A DNA stretch of 64,000 bases from a virus, in the IMG/VR virus record IMGVR_UViG_3300033144_005375, positions 1 to 64,000 of that record; one strand, given 5' to 3'. Under the pieces are notes generated by a model. That model ran no database searches. It was not told the origin of the DNA and was given only the letters and a program-made list of their open reading frames with translations. Below are positions 1 to 8,426 of this stretch, one piece after another. Both the position numbers and the translations under genes were made by a program. Within the stretch, counting starts at the first letter, position 1. The number at the start of each line of letters is the position of its first letter.

Positions 1-37
1 AAGTCCCAACGAAAGGACGCTTCTCGATGTTAGACAT
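1..37 (-). CDS. 5' end of a further minus-strand gene (partial)
   Basis: An ATG at 37-35 opens a frame beginning MSNIEKRPFVGT that runs off the start of the window. It follows the stop of the 483-residue tail protein after two bases. A purine-rich Shine-Dalgarno candidate (AGAGGAAA) lies just upstream inside the end of that gene. Only 12 codons are visible, so no function can be given. Its place directly downstream of two baseplate-like genes suggests another baseplate or tail-tip component. Confidence 0.55.
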   Translation of the reverse strand, partial: MSNIEKRPFVGT

Positions 38-39
38 GG

Positions 40-1491
40 CTAGAGGTTTCCTCCTCTTGAGGTCCGCCCCGGCGCCAAGAAAACGTTCGGGGCGACTTCC
101 TCCCCCTGAGACGGGTTTCGTCTCGATTGGAACGGATTACACTGAGGGTCCAAGATGCACGTCGCAGAAGCGCCCCCAACACCGTCCGGAATCGTCTGGG
201 TGTAAGTGGCGTTCGCGCCTTGTCCAATGATCGACTCGAACTCCGCGTTGACCCGAGTCTGGAACTCCTCACTGGGAGAGGGGGTCGGGGATTTCCACTT
301 CTGGATCTCACCCGCCTGCGCACGGTCAAACATGAACGAAACGACAAAATCGAAACTGAACTCGACACCGCCTTGCTGCTTGTCTTCGGTGTACTGGTAC
401 GAGAAGTTCTCGAAGTTGCCGACGTAGACCCACTGGTCATACGTGATCTCGATGCTACCGATGAACAGGTGTGCTTCGGACGGCCCGCCCCCAGCGCCAC
501 CGCCGTCGTAGATGTAGCCGTTGTTGCGATAGAACGCGAACAGGCTCATCAGGTTCTGCCACGCGATGGAGTCCCACTTCGACGCGTACTGATAGCCGCT
601 AGGCTCGTCAGTAGCCGTCGGCTGGAGACCATCATTTGTTCGCTGAACTTCCCCGGCCCCTCCGACAGCACCGACCACGAAACCACCGGATTTCCCGGTC
701 ACGTTGAGACGCACCTGCTCTTCGCCCCAGCTCTGGAAAATGTAGTTGAACCGGTTGCGATCCGTGTAAATCTGCTTCTTACCGTACGTGATCGTGAGCT
801 GCTCGGGATTGATCAACAGGGTGAGCGGGGGAGCGGCCAGCATCTTGTTGAGCTGAACGAGCACATCACGGGCTTGGGCCAGGTCCGAAAACGCGGGCTG
901 ATTCGCCGAACTGCCCTCGATCTTGTCGGGGTTGAACTTCTCACCGTTGCCCGCAATCAGGTCGTCCGGTCGTGAAACCCCGGACCCTTGTGTGTCGCTG
1001 CTCGGGGAGAAACTCCGGGCATCGAACGAAGCTTGAGCCTTCAACTGTCGGCTGAAATTGTTGTTCGCCGCCTGCGCGGTCTCGATGATGTTGATGTTCT
1101 GGTTGGGCGCGGGACGACCACCGAGAAGGGCATTTCGAGCATCTTCAACCTCTTGCGCTGTGGCCAACGGCGGGGTCTCTGCGAACCGTTGCTCGACCAC
1201 CGCGAGCTGGTTCAGGGCGTCGTCAAAAACCTTCCGAAGATGCGGGTCGAAGGGCCCTTTCGTCACCGCGGCCCCCTGTCCCAACAGGGCATTCACAAGC
1301 GTCGCTGGAGGGCGCACCCGAAACGTGAAAGGAGACCCAAGGTTGGGGTCTCGAAGTTTCTGGTTCGTCCCATCGACACCCGCAGACTGCGACCCACGAT
1401 TTTGAGGTCTGAAATGGGGCCCATACCGCAGCCCCCGATAGTTCGAGAGCGGCTGGATGCCGGGGTAGTCTTCTTCGGTAAGGTCCGCCAT
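40..1491 (-). CDS. Baseplate/tail-tip-like structural protein, paralogue of its upstream neighbour
   Basis: 483 residues. The N-terminal half is polar and low complexity. The C-terminal half (about 225-400) holds a domain with the elements LLINPEQLTITYGKK, then a Y..L.SLFAFYRNNGYIYD block, then VYVGNFENFSYQYTEDKQ and FSFDFVVSFMFD. The same succession (MHVNPRSMQFSYAKQ, LLSLFHNNGAIYD, VHIGWFDGQFTVTES, FELSGRFIIDEE) is seen in the next gene at 1498-2355, so the two are paralogues. Downstream of the tape measure gene this is where myoviruses keep baseplate hub and LysM-type adaptor genes; I see no LysM or lysozyme motif. The ATG at 1491 lies seven bases after the previous stop, with a GGGAGTG ribosome site. 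Structural role is inferred from position and paralogy. Confidence 0.7.
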   Translation of the reverse strand: MADLTEEDYPGIQPLSNYRGLRYGPHFRPQNRGSQSAGVDGTNQKLRDPNLGSPFTFRVRPPATLVNALLGQGAAVTKGPFDPHLRKVFDDALNQLAVVEQRFAETPPLATAQEVEDARNALLGGRPAPNQNINIIETAQAANNNFSRQLKAQASFDARSFSPSSDTQGSGVSRPDDLIAGNGEKFNPDKIEGSSANQPAFSDLAQARDVLVQLNKMLAAPPLTLLINPEQLTITYGKKQIYTDRNRFNYIFQSWGEEQVRLNVTGKSGGFVVGAVGGAGEVQRTNDGLQPTATDEPSGYQYASKWDSIAWQNLMSLFAFYRNNGYIYDGGGAGGGPSEAHLFIGSIEITYDQWVYVGNFENFSYQYTEDKQQGGVEFSFDFVVSFMFDRAQAGEIQKWKSPTPSPSEEFQTRVNAEFESIIGQGANATYTQTIPDGVGGASATCILDPQCNPFQSRRNPSQGEEVAPNVFLAPGRTSRGGNL

Positions 1492-1497
1492 GTCAGA

Positions 1498-2355
1498 TCA
1501 CACTCCCGCGAAAGGGTCCAAAAGCCTGGACGCGTCTGGGACACGAGCGGCAGCAAGTTGTTGTTGCTGGAACACGCGCTCGGCACTCATAAACGGATCG
1601 ACGATAGGGTCGCGAACAAGGACCAATGCAGGGTTCAAAACCCCAGTAGCAAGACCGGCCGCAGCGGCCAGATCCTCCGCACTCGTCTGAGAAATCGCTT
1701 GTGCATCAAACAACGTCGTTGGTGCTCGATCGAAACGGTCGTTGCGGGTGGCGATGTCCGAACTACGCCAACGCAGGATTTCCTCGTCGATGATGAAGCG
1801 TCCGCTCAGCTCGAACATGTAGGGCTTTTGGGCGGATTCGGTGACGGTGAACTGCCCATCGAACCATCCGATGTGCACGCCACCGTCGAAAGTCATTTTG
1901 ACCTTGCCCTGCACTACGATGTTACCCAGCGAGTCGTAGATGGCCCCGTTGTTGTGGAACAGCGACAACAGGTCGAGGTACTTGTCGTAAGCGATCGTCT
2001 GGCGTCTTCCCTGAGTTCCTGAACCTCCTGTGATGTTCGACAACCCCGAGTAAAGGCGCATGAAGCCTCCCGTCGCTGCGGTGAACGAAATGTCCTCGGC
2101 CGCGTCCCCCCAGTGGAACTCAACGAAGCCACCTCGAGTCTGGGTGCGCTCCGTCTGTTTCGCGTACGAGAACTGCATCGAGCGCGGGTTAACGTGCATC
2201 ACGAGCTTCAACCCTTCCGGCAACAAACTCGTCTGCCGATCCGACGCTTTCACCACATCGAAAATCACGGGACGGTGCCCTCGACGAAGGTTGCCGTAGT
2301 CGGGATCGTCCCCCAACTCCATGAGGGGCTGGAAAATCGGAGTCTGTTCAGGCAT
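1498..2355 (-). CDS. Baseplate/tail-tip-like structural protein, short paralogue
   Basis: 285 residues. Almost the entire protein consists of the domain shared with the C-terminal half of the 483-residue neighbour: a beta-rich segment (MHVNPRSMQFSYAKQ), the LLSLFHNNGAIYD block and a closing FELSGRFIIDEE strand pair. Its ATG overlaps the end of the tape measure gene by eight bases, so translation is probably coupled. Tandem genes of this type after a tape measure are usually baseplate hub or tube-capping proteins; that is inference from order, since no catalytic motif is visible. Confidence 0.7.
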   Translation of the reverse strand: MPEQTPIFQPLMELGDDPDYGNLRRGHRPVIFDVVKASDRQTSLLPEGLKLVMHVNPRSMQFSYAKQTERTQTRGGFVEFHWGDAAEDISFTAATGGFMRLYSGLSNITGGSGTQGRRQTIAYDKYLDLLSLFHNNGAIYDSLGNIVVQGKVKMTFDGGVHIGWFDGQFTVTESAQKPYMFELSGRFIIDEEILRWRSSDIATRNDRFDRAPTTLFDAQAISQTSAEDLAAAAGLATGVLNPALVLVRDPIVDPFMSAERVFQQQQLAAARVPDASRLLDPFAGV

Positions 2356-5300
2356 GACCGAGCACCTTCATCACGCGCATGACTTCGGTGTAGACCTTGT
2401 TCAGATCGCCGCCGTAGATGTTCACGTTCACAACGCCTCCGGCTCCTCCGGCTCCTCCGGCTCCTCCGGCTCCCCCCATCCCGAAGGCGCCCCCAGGCTT
2501 GAACCCCATAATGGTGTCGTTTGGATCCGTGATAATCGGCGCCATCCCAGGACGGAGCAGGAAGTCTCCTGCGTGCCCAGCCCCATCCAGAGTTTCTTCC
2601 GTTCCTTCGGCAGCCTTTGCAGTAGCTTGGGTGTTGCGGTTGATCTCATTCAGGTCCGCCCACATCCCATCGATCAGGGTTTCGAGCTCGCTCTCGTTGG
2701 CCAGCTTAGCGACCTCACGGTTAATGGCTTGCTCGATGACTGGGAATGCCTCTTCCCAGTTCAGGCCACCTTCCTTCGCCGACAGGGCAGCGCGTTCGGC
2801 CGCTTTGCCGATCCCCAGAGACTGATAACCCCCTATGCCGGCAGCTTGAGCGGCGTTGAATCCCACTTGGTGGGCGGTCTCTCCAAAGGCACCAGCATCC
2901 GCAGCGTCTTCATAGTTGTCAGCAAGAGTTGGCCAGAAGTTGTCCATCTCCTCCTTCATTTTGAGGTTCATCTCTCGGGCAGCGTTTTCATCCAGGGTGT
3001 TAACCGAAAGGTCGTACCCCTGGTCCCCCAGCGTTTTTTGGAGTTCCTGCAAGACCTCGGTCTGCGTCATCCCTTCCGTGTCCATGTTCGCCAGAGTCTG
3101 TTTGGCGATGTCATTCACCTCCTGCATCCCCCTAAGCGTTGCGTCGGTCTCTGAGAGGAGCTTGATCTTGGCCTCAAAGTTGGCCTTCATGAGAGGATCG
3201 TCCGTCTCCTCCATCGCCGCCCGAATCCCCTCCATGAACTTCGCGTTCTTATCCAGGTGCTTCTGGATGTCCTGGCCCTCCACGAGCATCCGGTTCTGTG
3301 CCCCGACACGAGCCTGCACTCCGGGGTCCTCCTTAAAGAACGGATTCGATCGCAAAAAATCCATCCAAAAGCCGTAGACGGTGTTGTAGATCTTCTCGAG
3401 CCATTTGAGCATGTTGGCCTCCATCACGTTGGCCAACTTCTCGGTGGAGTGGGCAATCTGTCGCGCGAGCTTGATGTCTTCTGAAACAGCCTCCTCCTCA
3501 GCTTTTTTGTAGCGATCGTTCTGCGCAAGCATCAGGCCAACCTCATCCTGAATTTTGGCGCCCGTCTCAACCTCCCCAGTGGCCAAGTCCGCGGTAGCAC
3601 CAACGATCTCACCCGTCGCCGTTACCGTCGCTCCGTAGAGCTCCGCCATCGACATCTGCTCTGCCTTGGACAGCTTGCGACCGTCCTCCTTCACCTCTTT
3701 TTGGATGCGCGTCAGAGCATTCATATCCGCCGCAGTGCCGCGAGAGGCGTCCACCAACGCCTCGAAGGCTTTGCCCGTCTTCCCGGTAATCTGCTCTGCC
3801 GCAGCTCGTTGGGCGGGCCCTTTGCCTGCAAACTCATGAAGCATCTCGCCACCGAACACTTTGCTTTGCGTCTGCACAGCCAAAGTCCCCGCAGGCCCCA
3901 GGTCGCTCATCGCGTTCACCATGGCACCGAGATCCCCGTTTCCGGCTTTCGCGGTTTCGACAAGGTTATCGAGACGTTGGATCAATTCCGGCGGGTAGCC
4001 CCCGGCTTTGAAATTCGCGAGCATGGCAGTCCGTCCCTCTTCGGTCGCCCCAGCAAGTTTCGCGACAAGATCCTCCCCGCTTGTAGCGCTCCCCTCGTAC
4101 CCGGATTTTTTGAGATCCTTAAAAATCGAATCCGCGTTTGCCAGAGCCTGGTCTGCGAAGACCCTCTGCATCTCGTCCTGACCTGTCGTGAAAATCGTTT
4201 TAAGACGGTCACTGGTCGAGGCTTCGGTGAACGCATTCGTAAGTGACTTGAACAGCTCGGCTCCAGCCGTCTCGCCCAAGATGTTGCCCAAGAACTTGAG
4301 TGTCTTGGCAGCCTCTTCGACTCGCACCGCGTAGGCCCCCATCCCAGAAGTCGCCTCCATGATGGTGCCGACAAAACGCTTCATCGAGAACCCAGACAGG
4401 ACCGCTTCCTGGCGCACTGCGGACAGTCCCTCGTACACGCGCTCGAGGTCTTGCCCGAAGTCGTTGGCCCACCGACTTTGCAGCGTGCCCATCTCAGCGA
4501 TGCTCATCCCCATCAGCTTTGAGTACGCCACCACGTTCTCGGCAGCGTCCCCGTAGTTTTCAAGGTGCTTTGCTCCGCGCGAGATTTCGTCTTTCACCTT
4601 TTCGAATCCGCGACCGAACTCGTTCAAGGCACCGACCGCAGCGAACATGTCGTCCGCCTTAACACGGAAACCACCAGCCGCACTCGCGGCTTCCAGGATG
4701 TCCCCGCGCATCTGTTTCAACTCAGCCCTGAATTTGTCACCGGCCTCCCAAGCCCGACCACCGATCCCCATGTCCGAAACGGTGCCCGTCTTGAGGATGG
4801 AGTTGTTCATCTCAACGATGCGGTCGTTGAGATCCATGAACAGCTTGATCAACATGAGGACCGCACCCGCAACGGCAGCGAGGGTCGCCACGGTTGCTCC
4901 GATGCCTGCCATCATCGCGCCCCTCCCGGCCATTTTACTGGCCGCCCCTGCACTGTCCCCTTCCTTGCCCTCCCCGGCATCTATTCGATCTCGCATGCGC
5001 TGAGCACTCTCCTGCCTGGCTCGGCCTGCTTCCTGAACGCGCCCTCCCATCTGACGCCCGATGTTGAGGTACCCCGAAGGGTCCTTCATGTGCATCGCTT
5101 GGCTGATGCCGCTGAAAGTGTCCTTGAGATCGTCCCCTTGTTTGGCCCACGTTCGAGCCGACCGCTCTTGCATCGACTCCCAGGCATCCCCTTGGGCCTT
5201 GATCTCACGCTCCATCCGACGAGTGCGCTTGTCCAGCAACTTGTCGAGTTTGGCCGCCGCTTCGTAGTTGCCCGCTGCCAGCTCCTTGGTGAATTTGGAG

Positions 5301-5530
5301 TAGACGCTGGTGATGTTCGTCTTGAGGAAGTCCCTGATGGCCGCGCCACCTTGACCTGAGCGAGTTGCGTGCGTGAACCCTGCAACGACGGCACGAGCAA
5401 AGTCATTTTTGACCTGGTCGTTCCATTTGTCGGTTACCTCATTCAGCGCGCCGCCAATCGCATTGCTGAGCTCGCGAACACTCCGGTTGTTGAGCTGGAT
5501 ATCAATTCCAAGTTTGATGTCATCAGCCAT
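2348..5530 (-). CDS. Tail tape measure protein
   Basis: 1060 residues, the longest mostly helical protein of the tail block. The protein opens with a heptad-rich region and has a glycine/alanine hydrophobic stretch around residues 200-235 (GRGAMMAGIGATVATLAAVA followed by GAVLMLIKLFM), typical of tape measure membrane segments. Long coiled-coil-like segments follow to about residue 1000. The C-terminus is a Gly-Ala run (tandem GGAGGA units) and the closing VNVNIYGGD.NKVYTEVMRVM, a pattern common at tape measure ends. It lies between the assembly-chaperone-like genes and the baseplate genes, the standard position. At about 1.5 angstrom per residue the tail would be near 160 nm; that figure is an estimate from the usual rule. 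No muralytic domain is evident. Confidence 0.9.
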   Translation of the reverse strand: MADDIKLGIDIQLNNRSVRELSNAIGGALNEVTDKWNDQVKNDFARAVVAGFTHATRSGQGGAAIRDFLKTNITSVYSKFTKELAAGNYEAAAKLDKLLDKRTRRMEREIKAQGDAWESMQERSARTWAKQGDDLKDTFSGISQAMHMKDPSGYLNIGRQMGGRVQEAGRARQESAQRMRDRIDAGEGKEGDSAGAASKMAGRGAMMAGIGATVATLAAVAGAVLMLIKLFMDLNDRIVEMNNSILKTGTVSDMGIGGRAWEAGDKFRAELKQMRGDILEAASAAGGFRVKADDMFAAVGALNEFGRGFEKVKDEISRGAKHLENYGDAAENVVAYSKLMGMSIAEMGTLQSRWANDFGQDLERVYEGLSAVRQEAVLSGFSMKRFVGTIMEATSGMGAYAVRVEEAAKTLKFLGNILGETAGAELFKSLTNAFTEASTSDRLKTIFTTGQDEMQRVFADQALANADSIFKDLKKSGYEGSATSGEDLVAKLAGATEEGRTAMLANFKAGGYPPELIQRLDNLVETAKAGNGDLGAMVNAMSDLGPAGTLAVQTQSKVFGGEMLHEFAGKGPAQRAAAEQITGKTGKAFEALVDASRGTAADMNALTRIQKEVKEDGRKLSKAEQMSMAELYGATVTATGEIVGATADLATGEVETGAKIQDEVGLMLAQNDRYKKAEEEAVSEDIKLARQIAHSTEKLANVMEANMLKWLEKIYNTVYGFWMDFLRSNPFFKEDPGVQARVGAQNRMLVEGQDIQKHLDKNAKFMEGIRAAMEETDDPLMKANFEAKIKLLSETDATLRGMQEVNDIAKQTLANMDTEGMTQTEVLQELQKTLGDQGYDLSVNTLDENAAREMNLKMKEEMDNFWPTLADNYEDAADAGAFGETAHQVGFNAAQAAGIGGYQSLGIGKAAERAALSAKEGGLNWEEAFPVIEQAINREVAKLANESELETLIDGMWADLNEINRNTQATAKAAEGTEETLDGAGHAGDFLLRPGMAPIITDPNDTIMGFKPGGAFGMGGAGGAGGAGGAGGVVNVNIYGGDLNKVYTEVMRVMKVLGHA

Positions 5531-5532
5531 GG

Positions 5533-6789
5533 CTAGCTACCCCCCTTCCCGTCGTCGTCGTGAAAATGGGCGGTAGGTCGCCGAGCGGCAATTTTCTCTT
5601 GTAGTGTTTTCCCCTCTTCTGAATCCTCGTCTGGGCGAAGCATCATGTTCACCATGTCGGGGTCCACGGGCTCCGTGGACATGATGCGACCTTCGTCGTC
5701 CACGATCAGGTTCCCGACCTCGGGATTCTTCGCGATGTACTTGTCGTAGGCGCTGTTGTGACCGCTGTCCTGGATGACCTGGGAAGTTCCCGGCATCCGG
5801 GCCTGCACACGATCCAGGAAGGCTTGCCCGGCTTGCCCAGCGATCGGCACAAGTTGGGTTCCGACGATCCCCTCTTCTTCCATCGCGGCGCTGAGAGCCT
5901 TGCGTTGCGCTGCCTGCTTGAGATCGCGTTGTTGGTGGTCGTGCTTGATCCGTGCCTTGGCGCCGTCAACGACGCTGTCGTGGTCGTCCTTGATCCCCTC
6001 CACCCAACGACGCATGACTTCCTGGAGCTCCTCTTCGGTCTCCGCCATGTGCACGTCTTGCCAAGGACCTCGACGACCCTGCCGCTGCTCATCGGAGGAA
6101 AGTTTCGCAATGACTCCCGTGGCTTCGTAAAAAATGCGGTCTTGGATTTGCTGACGATGACGAGACTCGTCACCCTTGGCCTTCTGATCCTGGGACTGCA
6201 GCTTCTTCACCCCCTTGGGGGCGTGCGGACTTGCCTGGAACTTGGCCAACGACCAGAGGTAGTCGTTGTGGTCTCGCTGATCTTGAATATCGTTGAAGTA
6301 CGACCAAATTCGACGAACCGGGTTGGCGCCCACCTGCCGACCGTAAAAATACGAGTCGAGTTTGGCCCCTCCTTGCGACTTCCACATCAATCGAGATTCG
6401 TCTTCGTACATGAACGCCTCGACGACATGAGCCGCCTCTGATACGCGTTTCATCAAAGCACTAACGAGCATCTCGAAATCCTCGAGGATGCTCATCGGCA
6501 TCGTCATGCACATCTCGAAAATCCGGTACGAAACCTCATCCTCCCCGAGAAGGATCTGACCATCCACCATCCAAATCGCAGAACTCACCAGCCACGCCTT
6601 CCACTCCCTCGCCTCAGCACCCCACGTTCGTGTACGCAGAACGAACCAATCGTCGTCGCCCAAAGAGCGCAAGACGAATCGCGAACCGTTAACCGATACG
6701 TGATGGACGAGGAAGCCCGGAGTCACGAGCGCACGCACGTCGTTGTAGACGACGGATCGCTGCTCCGGTGTGGTCGTGACTAGTGGCAC
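5533..6789 (-). CDS. Tail assembly chaperone-associated protein (second gene of the pair)
   Basis: 418 residues, GTG start at 6789 with an AAGGGG ribosome site. The N-terminal 220 residues form an alpha/beta and helical domain (FVLRSLGDDDWFVLR, then AWLVSSAIWMVDGQILL); the remainder is a charged, Gln/Lys/Asp-rich helical tail. It starts a few bases after the PQ-rich gene upstream and ends three bases before the tape measure start. In many tailed phages two genes at this place (G/GT of lambda, XkdN/XkdO-like) form the tape measure chaperone. I do not see a classic slippery heptamer linking the two here, so it appears to be separately initiated. Confidence 0.6.
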   Translation of the reverse strand: MPLVTTTPEQRSVVYNDVRALVTPGFLVHHVSVNGSRFVLRSLGDDDWFVLRTRTWGAEAREWKAWLVSSAIWMVDGQILLGEDEVSYRIFEMCMTMPMSILEDFEMLVSALMKRVSEAAHVVEAFMYEDESRLMWKSQGGAKLDSYFYGRQVGANPVRRIWSYFNDIQDQRDHNDYLWSLAKFQASPHAPKGVKKLQSQDQKAKGDESRHRQQIQDRIFYEATGVIAKLSSDEQRQGRRGPWQDVHMAETEEELQEVMRRWVEGIKDDHDSVVDGAKARIKHDHQQRDLKQAAQRKALSAAMEEEGIVGTQLVPIAGQAGQAFLDRVQARMPGTSQVIQDSGHNSAYDKYIAKNPEVGNLIVDDEGRIMSTEPVDPDMVNMMLRPDEDSEEGKTLQEKIAARRPTAHFHDDDGKGGS

Positions 6790-6792
6790 CCG

Positions 6793-8148
6793 CTAGGACC
6801 CCTTGGGGCGATAGTTCGGGTTACGTGCCCCAGAGGTGGGGTTCATCTTCACAGGCCCCGCTGCGGGTTGCCCGTGCTGGCGTGCATCCTCCGGCCGCTC
6901 CAACGTCTGAGTCGGCATCTTGTAGACAGGCTTTCCATGAAGCTGGGCCGGCTGTCCTCCTCCAGCAGCTTGGGGCTGTGCACGTTGTGGACGGCCAGGT
7001 CGCACTGCGCCGCCCCGAGTATCCGGAACCGCATTTTGGAGGTTGGCAGCTTGACGCAAACTGCCTACAGCACCCCCAGGCGAAGGCCCGGACAAATCCA
7101 CAGCCTTGGGACGGTTGGCTTCACGCTGCCCTTCTGCGACCTGGGCGGCGATCTCCTGCTCCGAGGGGATCCCAGCCTCACGACGCAGCCGTTCCTGCTC
7201 CTCCTGAGCCCGCTGTCGAGCGACGTGCTGTTGATGCAACATCGCCTGCCGACGAGCCTCGATCTCCATCGCCTGACCAGGATCCGACGGGTCAAAGAAC
7301 GAGTCGCCCTCGTTCGGAAGCATGATGCCGGCCTCATCGTGGTACTGGGGTGCCCGCTGCTCCTGGGGGTTCTCAGGAGCCGTTTGCTGAGGCTCCCGCT
7401 CCCGAGGCGCGGCGGCTTGTGGAATCGAAGAGGAGCGCCCCTGTGGGTTCTGAGGAGCCTGTGGGTTCTGAGGAGCCTGTGGGTTCTGAGGAGCCTGCGC
7501 CTGTGGCTGCGGGGGCTGCGGAGGAGCGGCCTGCTGTGGAGGCTGCTGCTGCTGCTGCTGCTGCTGCTGTGGCGGCTGCTGCTGCGGCACTGGACCTCCA
7601 GCAACTTTGCCGTCCCGCTTGGTCCTGGCACTACGGAGGTCCTTGAGTCGCGCCTCGACCCGATCGATCTCCGCATCGAAGTCCACAGCGTCGTACTTCA
7701 CCACCTTGGCGGCATGAATTTCAGCCAGGTCCACAAGGTCGCCGTACCGCTGCGACACTTCGCTGAGCATGTGCTGCCCCCACTCTTTCACGAGGCCGGT
7801 GATCGCTTCCCACTTGGGGAGCGAAATAGGGTTGCCGGCGTTGTCCCGCTCCTCGGTCTCGATGAACTCAACTTTGCGTAACTCAAGATCCCCGATACGC
7901 ATGATCGAGAACCCAAGCGTGGCTTGGCGCATCCGGTTCATGAGATCCATGTACGCCCCCTGATCTGGGGTCTCTGTTGGACCGACTGTTTCCAACGCGA
8001 CTTGCGCGTACTTCTGAACCTCGGCCTCTTCTTCAGGACGAAGGATACGAAGCGTAATTTTCTGACCATCCACCTCGAACGTAAGTTCGTGCTGGCGGAC
8101 GTTTTCGACTCGATTGATGGCGGCTTCTAGAGCCTTGAGATTGACCAT
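6793..8148 (-). CDS. Tail assembly chaperone-like protein with PQ-rich tail
   Basis: 451 residues from the ATG at 8148, chosen because GGAG lies eight bases upstream and because the preceding 17 in-frame codons are Cys/Pro-rich and unlike a protein start. Residues 1-190 form a compact domain (VDGQKITLRILRPEEEAEVQ) that resembles XkdN/gp24-type tape measure chaperones in size and charge. From about residue 200 the protein is a low-complexity linker: a Q-run encoded by CAG triplets, then three exact copies of APQNPQ, then a charged region and a second Pro/Gly/Gln-rich tail. The direct follow-on to the tube gene and precedence to the tape measure fit the chaperone role. The long disordered tail is unusual for the family. 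Confidence 0.6.
   Translation of the reverse strand: MVNLKALEAAINRVENVRQHELTFEVDGQKITLRILRPEEEAEVQKYAQVALETVGPTETPDQGAYMDLMNRMRQATLGFSIMRIGDLELRKVEFIETEERDNAGNPISLPKWEAITGLVKEWGQHMLSEVSQRYGDLVDLAEIHAAKVVKYDAVDFDAEIDRVEARLKDLRSARTKRDGKVAGGPVPQQQPPQQQQQQQQQPPQQAAPPQPPQPQAQAPQNPQAPQNPQAPQNPQGRSSSIPQAAAPREREPQQTAPENPQEQRAPQYHDEAGIMLPNEGDSFFDPSDPGQAMEIEARRQAMLHQQHVARQRAQEEQERLRREAGIPSEQEIAAQVAEGQREANRPKAVDLSGPSPGGAVGSLRQAANLQNAVPDTRGGAVRPGRPQRAQPQAAGGGQPAQLHGKPVYKMPTQTLERPEDARQHGQPAAGPVKMNPTSGARNPNYRPKGS
7441..7497 (-). repeat. Three 18-bp tandem repeats coding APQNPQ
   Basis: Three consecutive identical copies of an 18-base unit (plus-strand CTGTGGGTTCTGAGGAGC) encode the hexapeptide APQNPQ on the minus strand. 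Perfect identity at nucleotide level indicates recent slippage or unequal exchange in the linker of the chaperone-like gene. Confidence 0.9.
7542..7570 (-). repeat. CAG trinucleotide run (poly-Gln)
   Basis: About nine uninterrupted CAG codons on the minus strand encode a glutamine run inside the chaperone-like protein, flanked by further PQQ codons. Such pure triplet runs are prone to slippage and are likely length-variable between isolates. Confidence 0.9.
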
Positions 8149-8243
8149 GACTGTCTCCACTGGTGTGGAGCATGTCGGTGGGTCGGGGTCACAGCGCAAA
8201 CTTGATATGTGTGTTCGATCCCATTTTCATCTTCATTTGACCG

Positions 8244-8255
8244 TCCCCGAAGGGA
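8244..8255 (-). promoter_or_regulatory. UUCG-tetraloop hairpin with conserved 3' flank, copy 1
   Basis: On the minus strand TCCC-TTCG-GGGA forms a small hairpin followed by CGGTCAAAT. The same hairpin plus flank is found at 19651-19664 and, more weakly, at 19732-19745 and 41007-41019. It lies between the tube gene terminator and the chaperone-like gene start. No U-tract follows, so a processing or regulatory RNA element is as likely as a terminator. Confidence 0.45.
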
Positions 8256-8346
8256 GGAAGGGGGAACAGCTCGAAAGGTCCGTTCGTGCCCATCTTTTTC
8301 ACATTTAGTCTGCGTCAGAGACGCGTTCCACCGATTGCTCGGGTTG

Positions 8347-8376
8347 CACAAAAACCACTCCCCTTGCGAGGGGTGG
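8347..8376 (-). terminator. Rho-independent terminator after the tail tube gene
   Basis: Read on the minus strand, CCACCCCTCGCAAGGGG is followed by AGTGG and TTTTTG: a GC-rich stem (AGGGG/CCCCT core plus outer CCA/TGG pairs around a two-base bulge) with a short loop and a run of five T. It lies about 50 bases past the stop of the tube gene, as expected for an abundant structural message. Confidence 0.75.
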
Positions 8377-8426
8377 CACTCAGGGTGGGTGGGAAATTCA
8401 TCCTCACCCTACCCAGGAAAACTCAC

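Noticed and set aside
2438-2478. Tandem CTCCTCCGG units that look like a microsatellite or array
   Set aside because: They simply encode the GGAGGA-rich linker near the end of the tape measure protein, a common feature there; no CRISPR-like spacers.
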